Under the pieces are notes generated by a model, which worked only from the letters and a program-made list of their open reading frames with translations, did no database searches and had not been told where the DNA came from. Position numbers and translations under genes: made by a program. From NCBI GenBank assembly GCA_019321725.1, contig CM033113.1, forward strand, positions 7,936,001 to 8,000,000: 64,000 nucleotides of DNA, written 5' to 3'. The stretch comes from Paulownia fortunei (Eukaryota > Streptophyta > Magnoliopsida > Lamiales > Paulowniaceae). Positions 11,501 through 24,270 of the stretch are shown piece by piece; the first letter of the stretch is position 1; the number at the start of each line of letters is the position of its first letter.

Positions 11501-14500
11501 TCATCAGTCTATGTTTCAATCTGAATTATAAGCTGAAGCTGGTCAATATTCTTTCAAGTCAATATACCAGATAAGGCCACAGAGCAAATAAACGTTCTAG
11601 GACACTCACATATAAAAGTTACATTTGATATTGTGGCAAAATTAAAGGTCCAATACAACTTCATCAAGCAGACTAACCTCTATACTGATCAAGACTCCAG
11701 AGACAGAAGATGCATTATTTGCAAATGCCAAAAAATCAGATAACTGCATTAAGTTCCCATCGTTTCTGGCTCTCGGATTTCGAAACAGTGAAAATTTTGA
11801 ATATGGATTAGAAATAGCAGCTGCAAATAAACCAAAATATTACATCAGCACAAATTTTAACAATTACTTCAAGAGATCATACTGCAGTTCAAATTCTTGC
11901 AATCAAATGAACACCAGTATGTCTGAGAAAATATAATAGATGTGAAATAAGAAAAGTAAATCAAATTTCAGGAGGTTGTGTCTGACTCTTGATGAAGTTT
12001 CAGCTCCTCTTATTTTGGGTCTGATGCAAATGTCGAGTGAAGTAACCCACAATCAAGAAGTATTGCATGTATAAAGGTTTTTAGTAATATAGAGAAGGTA
12101 TGACATAGGCCAACATACAATATTGTGAGTTGCACTACCTATTTTGTTTGCAGGAAATGTTTACATTAGATAATGATTTGACACATTAGCTTGTTGTCCA
12201 GCTAAAAAGTCAAACCAGCTAAAAGCTATATGCAGACCAAGCTCTACTGCAGTCAGTACCTGCTCATGGGCCTATGATTACAGTTAAGCTCCAGTTGAAC
12301 ATGTGTAAGCTGGAAAAGAAGATCCTGCCTCCCCCAAGCTCAACGACATGTTAACTTTTATAACCAACTTCTATATATGCAAGCCCATTAGATATTCTTT
12401 GATATAAGGGAAGGCCAGGCTTTTCATTTCTTCATAACTTTGAGGGTTTGAATGTTAAGCAAAAGGAGTCATGATACATAGCTCAGGTTTCAAGTTTCAC
12501 TTACGCTTCAACATCTGAATTTGGCTCCATGTGAGATTATAGGCAAAAATTCCATCCTTTATCTTAAGGTCTGGATTAGTTGTTGCCAGGTTGCTGAATT
12601 TTGATTCAGCGGCATTTGTTTTATCTCTGAGGTTAATAGATCCCAAGCAAAAGGGTATTCCATCATTTGTCATTTGAACTGGGCAGTCAATTATATCAAC
12701 GCCGTCTGATACAGCTTTAGCATATGCCTTGTCAGTACAACCAGGATAGTCCCCACTGGTTCCCTCAGAAGATATAATCAAAAGTTTTGCTGAATTAAAG
12801 ACAAACAAATGTATTTTGTCATAGAATGCTTTGTCACAGTATCGTACCAAGGAGAAAAATATTCAACGCTGTACCAGCAAAGTACAACTATTAATGCCTA
12901 CCTTGCACTGTCTCATTTTTGCCCATGTGTGAGAAGCAATCTGCAAGAACAAAAAAATATTAGACAGGAAGATAAAACATTTCCCAGTCCATAACAGAAT
13001 AGTAATATTCCATACACCAAGTGATAACAGAAACTATTGAATTCAAATTGAACGCTTCACTGCAACATTGTGTCAAAAATTCCAGTTAAGGTATCCTCAG
13101 TTCAGTTCAGCCAGAAAATATCAGCCAATCAGATAATTGACACATAGATTAGTGAGAATGACTGTCAAGAGTAAGGAAAATAATCATCAATGAAAAGATA
13201 GATAAAAAATATCACTGCAAAACTCGATTACAAAATGATACCACCAGATATAGATTATTTTCCTACCAGTAATACTAGGATACATACTCTTCTGTCTTCG
13301 ACATGCCCATCCTCGATTTGTCAGGATTGAAACCGAGGATAGAAAATCTTCATCATATGCCATAATCAGATGAGATGAGAATCAAAATAGGGAGATGTAA
13401 CTTGCCTAGTGGACAAGAGGGCTAACCTAAAACGTAATTTTGTACCTCTTTCTTCCATGTAGCTCTAGGCTAAGTTCTACGTCAAATCAAGACAGCCAAG
13501 TGTACTTTGAGTCACCAACTTGTCATGGTAATTGTCCAAATTAAAATCATCAAAGAAGCATGGAAAAGAAGGTTATATGAACCTAACTCCCCAAACAGGC
13601 AAAATAAGATACCAGAAGAAACCACCACAAGAATAAATTAAACGGCAAAGTAAAGGAAAATGCTAACAGTGCAAAGGCATCAAGTTATACTCTTTAGTTG
13701 GACCCCACTTGTGTCCAAAAGCATCAATCACATTTGATACCGACAGGTTGAACTTAAAAAGCAATGCCACAAGTGTAAAAATAGAGATGCTAGATTAAAT
13801 TCAACTCTAAAAATCAACTGCATTTGATGATCCGTTTAACAAGTAAAACAAGTGAAATAAATAATGCCACGTGCGCTAGGTTTTTCAAGAGCCTATTCTT
13901 AATGCAAATTCACTTTCATAACATAAAAGGAAAAATTCATATAAGACCATCATTTACCGATGGCTGCAGATGGAGTTATTGGGAAGTCGGACAGCACACC
14001 ATCAACAGAAAATTGGCCGTTGTCAATAAAAGAGAGATACTCGGCCACAGGATCATAGCTGTAATCATACGGTAAAGATACATCATTCGCGAAATTGGAT
14101 GCAAAAACTTCTAGACCCGCTTTATGAGCATCCAGTACAAGAGAGGTGTAATTCAGCAAGTATAGGCTGTTGTCTACTAGCCATATGTAATTTTTGGGAA
14201 CAAGAATTCCTGTAGCAAAGGTTTTGATAATTGTAAGATTCTTCATAAGTGAGCTATATCTTTGGTTGGTCGAAGGCTCCACATCATCAGGTCCCAGAAA
14301 TTGAAATATAAGCTTTGTTGGGCCTGTTCTGAATCGTGATGCAATACTTCTCAGGAAGCCCACCTCGGGTGATGAAATATAATTAGCAATAATACGTCTA
14401 GATACAGAAATAATGAAGCTCCTCATACTCAGATTATGTTGGCTGAAAAATGCATCATGCTGCACAAGTAATTGAATGAAAATAAGGCTGATTAGGACTC

Positions 14501-16545
14501 GCCAAATAATAGCTGAAAAAAATCTGAGATAAATTCAAGAAGGATTTGATTCATATACCGGGATATTTAACCATAACCCAGGTGGTTTTGTTAGGCTAAC
14601 TACATCATCAATAGTAAGAATTTGCATCGGAGTACCATCAAAATTTGGCGCACGAGAAAAAATCCTTTGTTTCACTGTCCCAATATGAAAGACAGTCAGA
14701 ATGAATGTAGAGACTTCATGTTATTTAAATACATCACTATCAACAAAGCAAGCTTCAAAGAAGACAGCATATAAAAATTTTCAATATCATGAAAAAGTTG
14801 TTTTAGCTTGTAGAATGATGGCATCAATCAATTTACTGGCTGGGCAATTCACCATGCTAATATAACCACTTGCCAAGGCAACGCAGTCTGTTTTCTTCAT
14901 GAGAAGCCAAGATAAACTTGAAGCTGTGAAACATTGAAGAAATAAGGTTTTGGACTTGTTTCCCCATGCTGAGAAGAGCACTCTGACCGCTTTGACTTGC
15001 CCTTTCAACAGTCTTTTATTATATATGGGAGGAAATAAATCAATGGGTTTTCATGAAAATGCATGTACCAAGAATGATTTTACAAAATAAATTATTCAGG
15101 TGTCTCTACTGAAAACTATGGCCAGGAGGAGTGTTGTCTTTGTAGGGTAAGAGATTGTCTACTGTGCTATTTTTTGTTGTATTCCTCTCTTTGATGGTTT
15201 GAGATGTTTCTTATCAACAGAATCTTTGTAACAACATAGGAAGAAAAAGAGAAGCACTAAAAAAAAGGTGATGGGAGATTTAATTGTCATGACACTGTTT
15301 GAGTAGGATAACAGCTATATGGTTTTCTAATTGCTAGAGCATTGCACAATAAAGCACTGCACCCAGCCGAGAACACATTTGCAACTCATGTTGGATATCA
15401 CTAAAACACGAGGTAAGGCAAGCAGATGACCATGAAATCAAACTTACGATTGACAATTGCAAGGTCATTAAGGGTGAAATCCACAGAAAACCATCCTTGC
15501 ACTGAGACTCCATTCACAGTGTAGGTGTTGCGCTTGTTTTTGTAAACATTAGCAATGTCCGAAGCATTATCTAGCCTGATATCTGGAAAGCAGATTCCGT
15601 CCCCATCTTTTGTAAGCTGAACGTCGCACCATACATGTAAACTAGGTAAGCCAGTTTGCACAGCAAGTTGATATGCATAAGAACTGGAATCAGGAAAAAT
15701 CCCTGAAAATCCACCTCTTGCTATGACCAAAGGCGCATTTCCTGCAAAAACAAACTTTAAAGTTAAGTTCATGGAACCTGCATTATGAAGAGAACAGTGA
15801 GATGGTCACTGGAATGAAAGACTTGGTGGAACTGAGAGTACAAACTTCAATTATGTTGAATTACAGGGGAGGAAACATCTATTTTTACATACTTCCAATA
15901 AGAAAACGGTGCTCTAGAGAAAAAAATGGTGCATCGAAGTAATTGAGCTTCACAATTAACTACGTCAGAACAACAGTTGTAACGGCAACAACAACAATCA
16001 CAAAACTGAAGCACCGAAAAGGAAGAACAAGACCAAAACCTTTTCGGTTTGTCACCAATAAAATTACCCCTATTTCTTCTATCCCTCAAGCTAGACAAGA
16101 CTTAGCGTACAAGTAGTAGAAAAGAGATGAGACTTAAGAACTATAACGAGGCATTCCAAGTCCATGACTTCTAATACTGGTACAAGTTGCAACAAAGAAT
16201 GCAAATCAAAATTTCCTGCAAAATTACACATACAACACATTAATTAACTAAATCCTCAACACCAATTCACTCTTCACATTTCTCCACACCAATAACAGCA
16301 TAAGCACCCGGCAAAAACACCTTGATTCACCATTTCCCATTTCCATTTCGAGAAAATAACAGTAAATAAAGATGCACGCAACAAACACAGTATCCCGCAC
16401 AAACAGACACGGACAGAGATCTTTTACCGCTAAGCGTTTGCCATTTACTGCCTCTGCTCCTAGATCTTTGAGCAGCAACTAAAGCCGCCGAGGAGCAAAG
16501 CAAGAGAAGCGAAAGGAAGCTGAAGACAGACCTGAGCTTCCACAT
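8595..16545 (-). CDS. GDPDL: SHV3-like glycerophosphodiester phosphodiesterase (GDPDL), GPI-anchored
   Basis: Nine exons on the minus strand: 16545-16428, 15741-15448, 14674-14559, 14459-13958, 12940-12902, 12789-12505, 11820-11678, 10478-9995 and 8893-8595. The chain gives 759 aa, matching the roughly 750 aa of the family. An N-terminal signal peptide ([16 protein letters not shown]) precedes [19 protein letters not shown]. Two GDPD-like domains follow, the first with [10 protein letters not shown] and [16 protein letters not shown], the second opening at [16 protein letters not shown] and carrying [15 protein letters not shown] and [16 protein letters not shown]. The C-terminus has a Pro-rich spacer and a hydrophobic end ([15 protein letters not shown]) typical of GPI attachment. 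Family knowledge: SHV3/SVL proteins act at the cell surface in cellulose and pectin organisation and root-hair growth. As in SHV3, the canonical HRG of active GDPDs is replaced by ARGG, so enzymatic activity is uncertain. Confidence 0.95.
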
Positions 16546-16742
16546 TGCCGGCGGCGTGTTAAGCCGGTGAATTAGATGAGTGTACTGGTGACTGAAGTGC
16601 CGAGCGGTCAGTTTTGCTCTTTTCCAGGTATTACTATTGGAAAATGTGAAGTACAAATAAGTAAATAATGACTTACAGTAAACCTCTCTTCTATATTCTG
16701 CTTAGATTAGAGTTTAGAGAAGAAGAAGCAGAGACATACATA

Positions 16743-16752
16743 CATATATATA
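16743..16752 (-). promoter_or_regulatory. TATA-like element upstream of GDPDL
   Basis: A TATATATA string on the minus strand, about 200 bp upstream of the GDPDL ATG, lies just inside a poly-G run. It is the best-placed TATA candidate. This is a motif match only. Confidence 0.4.
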
Positions 16753-16760
16753 CATACAGA

Positions 16761-16780
16761 GGGGGGGGGGGCGGGGGGGG
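16761..16780. repeat. Poly-G tract in the GDPDL promoter region
   Basis: Eleven G, one C, then eight G on the plus strand, so C-rich on the GDPDL coding strand. It lies just upstream of the TATA-like element. Confidence 0.8.
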
Positions 16781-18279
16781 TGGAGATTATCAGCTTTAGC
16801 CACGGATTGAGTTTGTTTAGTTCAGCTTACACGCTCAGTAGGCTTTTTGAGGTTTGAGTTTTATGGTGTTGTTTATTAATTAATTAATTGATTTCTGTGT
16901 TGGGTAAGAAATTAGTTTTATTTAATTATTTTAGATATATATATATATATTAATTAGCAACTAATAAAACTAAGTTGATCATCATCAATATCAGGAAATT
17001 AATTAACAAATAAATGCGGCTGATATGGAAGCCGGTTGTATTTTCTACGCGGTCCATTTGCTGGCAGCTGGCGCCAGCCACTCTGTTAGGCTTTCAGGTT
17101 GAATTGGCGTAATAAGACTGCTAACAAACTACTTATAACAATCTTGCTTCTTTCAATTGCGGTCCCTGTGGAGCTACGCAAATTCTAGTTCAGATTTTAT
17201 TCGAATGATATAAATTTATGTATTTGTAATTAATTATTGTCTTTAAATTTTGAATCAATAATATCACAAGTATAAATTTATTTGCCTTTATAATTGATAT
17301 AAAATTTGATGAAATTGAAATTATATTTTTTCTGAAACTGTATTTTTTGGTTCTCTCAATTACTAGTGTGAAATTATAAAATTAATATCTTAATTTAAAT
17401 TTAACAAGATAAATATAAGTTTATCAACTCAAATCCTACTAATTTTGTGTTAGCAATTTTTATTTTTTTTAAAAGACAACATTACATCTTCAATAAGCCA
17501 CATACATATATTCCTTCTTTTTTTAATATTTTTTTTGCATGAGAACTAATTTTGAAATTTTAAGATAATAGAAAGATAAATGTATAAATATATGAAATAA
17601 CAAAGTGAATTATTTGATCAATAATAAATATTATAAAATTAATATTAGCGCTACAAATTGCACTGCTAACATCCCATTCACTGCTTTAAAAAATTAATAA
17701 ACTTTGAGTATTTTATCGTGATTTTTAAAGTGATAATATTATTCTCAAAAATTGTATGCACTTTATTTTTATCTCTAAGTGATATTGAAAAATAATAACT
17801 TATGCAACTTAATATAACATACATATAATTGATAATTAAACCAATTTTGTAGAATATATTATTCAATGATCATATTAAAATATTGGTTAAATTATTGATT
17901 ATATTCCAAAAAAAAAAACAGATTTCATATTCTCTATTTATTTGAAGCCATGTGTAGACATTGTGTGGAATTTGCTCATTTCACATAAAATATCAAAATC
18001 AAATTAAAATTACGTTTATGCTGTAATATATATATATATATACATCCTCCTTTTTTATAATTTTCGATTTTCTAGACTTTAAAAAATTTATCATTTCATC
18101 TTGACTTCACAATTTTATTTTAAAAAAAAGATTGAAATATACTTTTGTTTCCAAGTTAAGGAAACTTCCACTGAATAAATGGAAATTTACATAAACCAAG
18201 ATCCACACAGGGTTCAATCAGTTATTTATCGTTACTAGAAGCAAAGTTGATAGATTTTCTTACATAAACCCTGGCTTTC

Positions 18280-18570
18280 AAAAGTGGCTTGAGCCTTCAG
18301 CGCACCGGCTAAGCCGATTCTTGATGGAAGACAGCTAGCTGGCCACCCCGAAAAATGGGCCAGCTCTCTTCTGGCAACTGCCGCCGTGGCGTCCGAACAC
18401 TTACGCTAACGTTGGGCGTGGGGCCCGCTCACATCCGACCCGTTGGAGGGCAAATTGGATCTGTTCTGGAGTTATGTGAATAGCAAAGCTTCCACAGAAA
18501 GGACTGCGCCTTGTTATTATTTCGGGTGCAAATAGTGGGGAGGGTGGCCCCACTACTATTAGCAAGATTT
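18280..18570. other. GC-richer island with TCP-type motifs, no ORF
   Basis: The composition shifts sharply from the AT-rich surroundings. The patch holds GTGGGGCCC near 18419 and GTGGCCCCAC near 18545, both close to TCP-factor consensus sites. No conserved protein is readable in any frame. It could be an orphan promoter, a non-coding RNA start or a decayed gene end. Confidence 0.35.
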
Positions 18571-21441
18571 TATGATTTGAGTCAGTCACAGCATCATGAT
18601 ACAACGTACATACAATCAATGCATGTCTTTTATCACTAGTATTATTATTTATTTAATTAAATAGTATATATTTATCTAAAAATTTACAAAAATGACTTTA
18701 TTTTATTTTGGTCAAATACACTTTATCCCATTATATTATTACTTTTGTATTATTTACTCCTGTCTGTTAATAAAATATTCAATTACTCCTTTAAAATAAT
18801 AAAATTTATATTTTTTAATAAAAATATTCTTACTAAATAAAAAATTAAATTCACTTTGCCCCTTCCTTATAAATTATATAGTATTTTGCCTCATCTACAA
18901 TTACATATCAATTATTTGATTTCTTTTTTTATTTAATACTAAATTAAGTAAATTAATTTTTAATTAAATTTAAAATAAATAAGTAGCAAAATACAATAAG
19001 ACAAATTATATTTAAAAGAAATATATCACATAATTTTATACAACTACCATTTATATATTTCTTTAATGAGTAAGAATTAAAATTAGGAATATAATATTTA
19101 ATGGTAATAAATAATTTTATTCCTATGTTTCCTCTTTCATGTTATGAGCATTGAGCACTTCATATACTGTTCACACTAAAATGTACTGTGTTCATAGTGT
19201 TAATAATATGTGAATTGCATTTTTCAGTTTTCTACATCATATATGAAATTTAGAAAAGAATAAATAAAAAAGAGGGAAAAAATGATAGACACAGAACTCT
19301 GGCAATCCGGGGCGAGTTTTGAATTTAATACTGATATTTTAGCAGCAAATTCAATAAATTTAATTGTAGAGATTGATGTATTTACCTTTCTTGGAAATGG
19401 AATATAATTGATAAAATTGAATCAAAAATTTCAAGTTCGGAACATTTTGAAGCTAAACAAAAAAAAAATATTGGATATTCAATTTTTTTAATACTCGAGA
19501 ATTTGGGAATTTAGGTCAATTTTGATTTTTTTTCCTACCAGTTAACCTATACCGAATTTTCTTTTTTTTTTTTGTGTATTTTTATTTTTAATAAATAACT
19601 CAGTTTTTTTAAAAAATTATCATTTCTGATTCTATATTTCCCCCGTACTTCTCTTTGCAAGTTATCTTCATCTTGCTGAGAAGTAGAAAACCAGCAAAAA
19701 ATGAAGTTGTGTAGTTCAGATTATGTATTTTTTTTTCCTTTTTTTTTTTCAAAATTTAGTTTTATTGAAAAAAATTCGATAGTTATCAAATCGAATCCAC
19801 TCGATTTTTTGTGATTTCATCATGCACATGCCATACTTTTGGATAAATATTTTGTGCACTTACTATGTATTTGTATGGTGGAATATGAAATGAAACCTTA
19901 AATTATAATAGAAAATTCGGATTGAAAAAAATATGCATTTGAATTTTTTTTTATTCTTATTCAAATTTTAGTTTTTAAATGGTTCTAGATATTGCCATTT
20001 GATCAAAATAGTATCGTTTTTCAGCAAAAATACCAAATGTCACATACTAAACCATGAATGAAATGTTTACATGTTGCGACACAGTAAAAAATACTTTAGG
20101 TTTGATTTGAATTAATGAATTCAAAGTTAAAAATTTAATTTCATAATAATAAATTTATTCAATTTGTTTGAATAATTTTATGATATAATAGATTTTAAAA
20201 TTTTAAATTCCTATTTTGAATTTTTTTTTGTCAAGTCATTTAAAATATTTTTTCAAAATCTCTTCATAAATTTAAATTATTCTGTTCAAATACAACTTTA
20301 TTGTTTTTGCTCGTGTATTAGATAATTATAGGACGTTGATAAATGTCAAAAAAAAAAAAAAACACTTATGTTTATAAAAACTTTCCCTTAAAAATGTGAA
20401 AGTGAAATGATTTTCCTAAAATCAAAAACAGATTCTTCATTAATCTTATTTATAGTGGGTGGCCCTTCTCCAATTAATAAATTTTTTGGCAATTTCTGCT
20501 TATACCATAATTTTACGGCATTTACTTTAGAAAATTAGCATCCTGCCCATTGAGGATAATGAAAAGCATATTAGTGGACTACAAATATTAGAAGTCAAGT
20601 CTCCGAGGACCCAAAGACAAAAGAAAACATCATTTTCACACAAACTAATAACGTTGGCTATACTCCCCACTTTTCCAATTTCCATACCCATGCCTCGGAC
20701 CCCACATGCCATCAAATCACATCGTTAAATAAATAAATACTAATAAATGAATATTAATTCAGTATTATATATATATATATTTAAATTTCTTATACTTTTG
20801 ATATAATTAATACTCAAATATTTAAAAATATCGTGATTTTAATTTTTTTCTTTTTTCACTTGATCGGTCACACATCGTCTGCGTCACAATCTTATTAACC
20901 TTCCTATTCAGTGAATGGATACCCATCATTTTTTATTTTTTGTCGATTTGAGTTTCTTTTGCAATCTCTCCAATCGGGTTTTTAATTTCTTCCTTGAAAA
21001 TATTCACCCATCTCATAAAAATAAAATCAAAACATTAAATTAAAGATTTATTGCGTTATATGCTCTTAATAAACAAGGAAATTATAATAACATAAAGAAA
21101 AATGATAGTGTAATTTGAAAATATTCTTATATGGGAGCCCTTTTTAATTACTAGTGTGCAGTTGTTGCGGACACATAAAGAAAAATGATAGTACGTGAGT
21201 AATTATTGAGAAAGACTTTTACTATTTTTACACATGCAATAATGATTAATAATGTTGGATTTTAGGCACTTGTTTTTTTATAGGATGATTGCTCTATGCT
21301 TCTGTTTTACACATCTTGCCTAATTTTGTAGTTGCATTGCGTTCATGGAATGTTAAAAAAAAATAAAAAAAATGCCTTTTTTTCTTAAATATAAATAAAT
21401 TAAATTTACTATTATTATTATTTTTATTCAGCTTCCAAAAA

Positions 21442-21590
21442 TATATTTGAATTTAATTTGATAGTTAACGAGTTGAACTCGAGCCAAACTTCAAATTTAA
21501 TCGAACAAAAATATATATTCAAATTTAATTTATAAAGTTAATTAATCGAATTCTAACGAGTTCTAAATTGAGTATTTAATTTATTTTGTT
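21442..21590. repeat. Diverged interspersed repeat, copy B (related to 5330-5575)
   Basis: It shares ordered blocks with the copy near 5330, including TTTGATAGTT, TCAAATTT.ATCGAACAAAAA and AAATTGAGTATT. It has no coding capacity and the class is unknown. Confidence 0.45.
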
Positions 21591-22943
21591 TTCAACAATG
21601 GATGAAAATGAACTCGGTCAATTTTTTGTTTGCTTCCATTAAAAAAAACACACAACTGAAATAAAAAATTAAATCTATGAAATACTACATGAGTTGGTAG
21701 TCCTTTCAAATTAAATAAAATGAAACTACTATAATAATTATAAAATTTCCGAAACATGACAAAGGGCATTATGGAGAAAAGCACATGCCAAAAGAGATTT
21801 ATTATTTAATTACACTTGAAAAAAATAAAATAGATAAAATGGTTCATCACCATCGTCTATGTCTATGTCTATGTCTGTGTCTATGCCAGTGGGTCGGTGG
21901 AATGCTTGTTTTATCACTGTCATAGAGTACTTCAAAGTTGTATTTTATGTAGAAAATAAAATATTGACCTCGTAAAATTTAAGTCAAAGCCAATAAAAAA
22001 AGAGGAAAGGAAAACAAATAGTCATATGTCTTCTTCAAGAGGGACTTCTGAAAGTTCTTCCTTTAGAATTGGAGAATTACGAAATCTACTTAATATTCTC
22101 GTGTTATTCTTGCTTTTTTTGCATGAATAGGATTAGTTATATTTTTATATAAATTATATATTTTATTATGTGTTTGAAAATAAATTTTTTTAAAAAAATA
22201 ATATTTTTAATTAAAATGAGTAAATAAATATAATTTCAAATACTAAAATGAAACTGATTACTAATATTCTCACAATCACGGGTTATATTTTTCATACGTC
22301 TTTATTGAAATTATTAAAGAGTTTTCTTCTTAGTTTAAATGGAAATAAAAATAGAGGGTATTGTGCAAATTCTTCAATTTTTTTAATAAACTCTCTTCTT
22401 CTTTTTTTTCATTTTCTTACTTTTCTTAATTTTTAAGTGAAAGTTTTCTCCTTTTTCTTATGAATATGTACATATGAATTCTCCATATTACACACTAATT
22501 TAAAAGTTTTATTTATAGATAATCAACAATATGTGTGACCGTTTAATTAATACCCATGCACGTATATATAATTTATCTTAATTTCTGTAATATTTGCCCG
22601 TTGTAATAGGGATCCTACCTAATATAATGACTTGTAATATTATAAACACAAGACTAGAAAAATGCACCATAGAAACGAAAATTAATCCATGTTCACAATG
22701 TTATAAGCTTTTAGTATTAGGAGGTAGAACTTAATACTTAGGAGTTCTCTCTTTTGTGTTTTTTGAGAGAATAATTAATTATTTTAAAATATAAAAAACT
22801 AACCAAATATGATCAATTCAAATCAATAACTCTAATATTAAAATATATATTCAAAGCAAACAAACTACAATCAAAATTTGTGAGAGACTGAGAAGTTGAA
22901 GATATTAAACTATCTTTAATATATTGTTACCTGAATCTACTTT

Positions 22944-23113
22944 TAACCGCGTGTATAGATTTTTAATTATAGTGAAAAAGAAAGAAAGAAAATACATAAG
23001 TAACCGCGTGTATAGATTCTTAATTATAGTGAAAAAAAAGAAAAAAAATACATAAGTAACCTCGTGTATAGATTTTTAATTCTAGTGGGAAAAAAAGAAA
23101 GAAAATACATAAA
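22944..23113. repeat. Tandem repeat, three copies of about 57 bp
   Basis: Units begin at about 22944, 23001 and 23057 (periods 57 and 56). Each opens TAACCGCGTGTATAGAT or a one-base variant, continues TTAATTATAGTG, then an A/G-rich run and ATACATAAG. The third copy degrades into an A-rich tail. It is non-coding and roughly 1.2 kb upstream of the NHX start. Confidence 0.9.
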
Positions 23114-23293
23114 AAATAAAAAATAAAAAATCTCTCACAATTTCCTATTGAGAAAAAATAAGTATCAATTTAAATAAACTTCTTAATTATAATTGAGTAT
23201 CACAAAAATATATAAAATTGATGCGGAAATTAATAAATTATATTTGTATAAATTGTCAAATTTTATTTTTACATTTTTTTCACTAGAATTTAA

Positions 23294-23439
23294 AGCCCAC
23301 AACCAAGAATTCCGGAAGATGTCAAAACTGATGAGACAAAACGTATTGGGCTATCTGAACTGGGCCCAACCCAACAACAGCTAGCTATAGATTTCACATA
23401 GTGCTGTTCATAGCCTGAATGTAGTATGTTGACTGGGCT
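23294..23439. promoter_or_regulatory. Cluster of site II (TGGGCY) motifs
   Basis: TGGGCT/TGGGCC cores occur at 23294-23299 (reverse), 23347-23352, 23361-23366 and 23434-23439. Site II elements are typical of plant promoters for housekeeping and mitochondrial or ribosomal genes and are bound by TCP factors. They lie about 0.8-1 kb upstream of the NHX ATG, farther than usual, so the target gene is uncertain. Confidence 0.35.
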
Positions 23440-24270
23440 CGCCCGTTCCAACTTCCATCTGTGTGTGATGAAGTTAAATTCAATTTTGGGAGTTTTTCTT
23501 ATTCTTTGTTAAATTAAAATAACATAATTGTCATCATTTTTTTTATCAAAGAGTTCAAGATAGGTTTAGAATTTAAAATAAGTTAGTCTATATTTTAGTT
23601 TAAATTCAAACAAGCAAACTGATTTTTTTTTTTGTATGTTTATTAATTTATATTTTTTTTCTTTTAAGAATAATTCACCATGACTTTGATTTTTAACTTT
23701 TGAATTATTTTGATTTCTCTTACTTACTTTTATATTTTAATTCGAAAATTATGGCGCCTGTGAGATGATTTTAGATAAATTCTTTCAAAATAAATATGTG
23801 TTTGTTTGTGAGTTTTTTTTTTTTTTAAATCTTTAAAATATATTAATATCCAAATATCATTTAAAAATACGGTATTTCAGATCAACTCTATTTATTACAC
23901 TTTCACCATATATTTAAATATAATTTCAAAAATATTTTTTTTTAATTATTTTCTTCGAAACATCATAATTGGAAAATAAAAGCATAATGGATCACACCCG
24001 GATATTTTGACATGGATACAAACAATAAAAAATTAAAAAAAAAAAAAAAGGGGAGTTAAAACGGTGGAATGGAGCAGGAGAATCGTCCTGTAGAGAAGCG
24101 GCGGTGGACACGTATCAGTATGCGCCGCGAATTTGGGCCAGGTGGCATGTTCAGTAGTTACGCTACTCATCACTCAGATCTCTCCTGCTGCTTCTTCCTC
24201 CGATTCTAACTTGTCTAACCTGACCATAAATTGCTGCATTTTGTTTTGTTTGTGAAAACAGAGAAAATCA

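Larger units (their letters stand above)
16800..24200. other. AT-rich spacer between the divergent GDPDL and NHX genes
   Basis: No protein-coding gene is recognisable on either strand in about 7.4 kb. Exceptions to the AT-rich background are a GC-richer patch (18280-18570), a smaller one around 20540-20715, a diverged interspersed repeat (21442-21590), a 57-bp tandem repeat (22944-23113) and a cluster of TGGGCY motifs (23294-23439). Confidence 0.6.
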
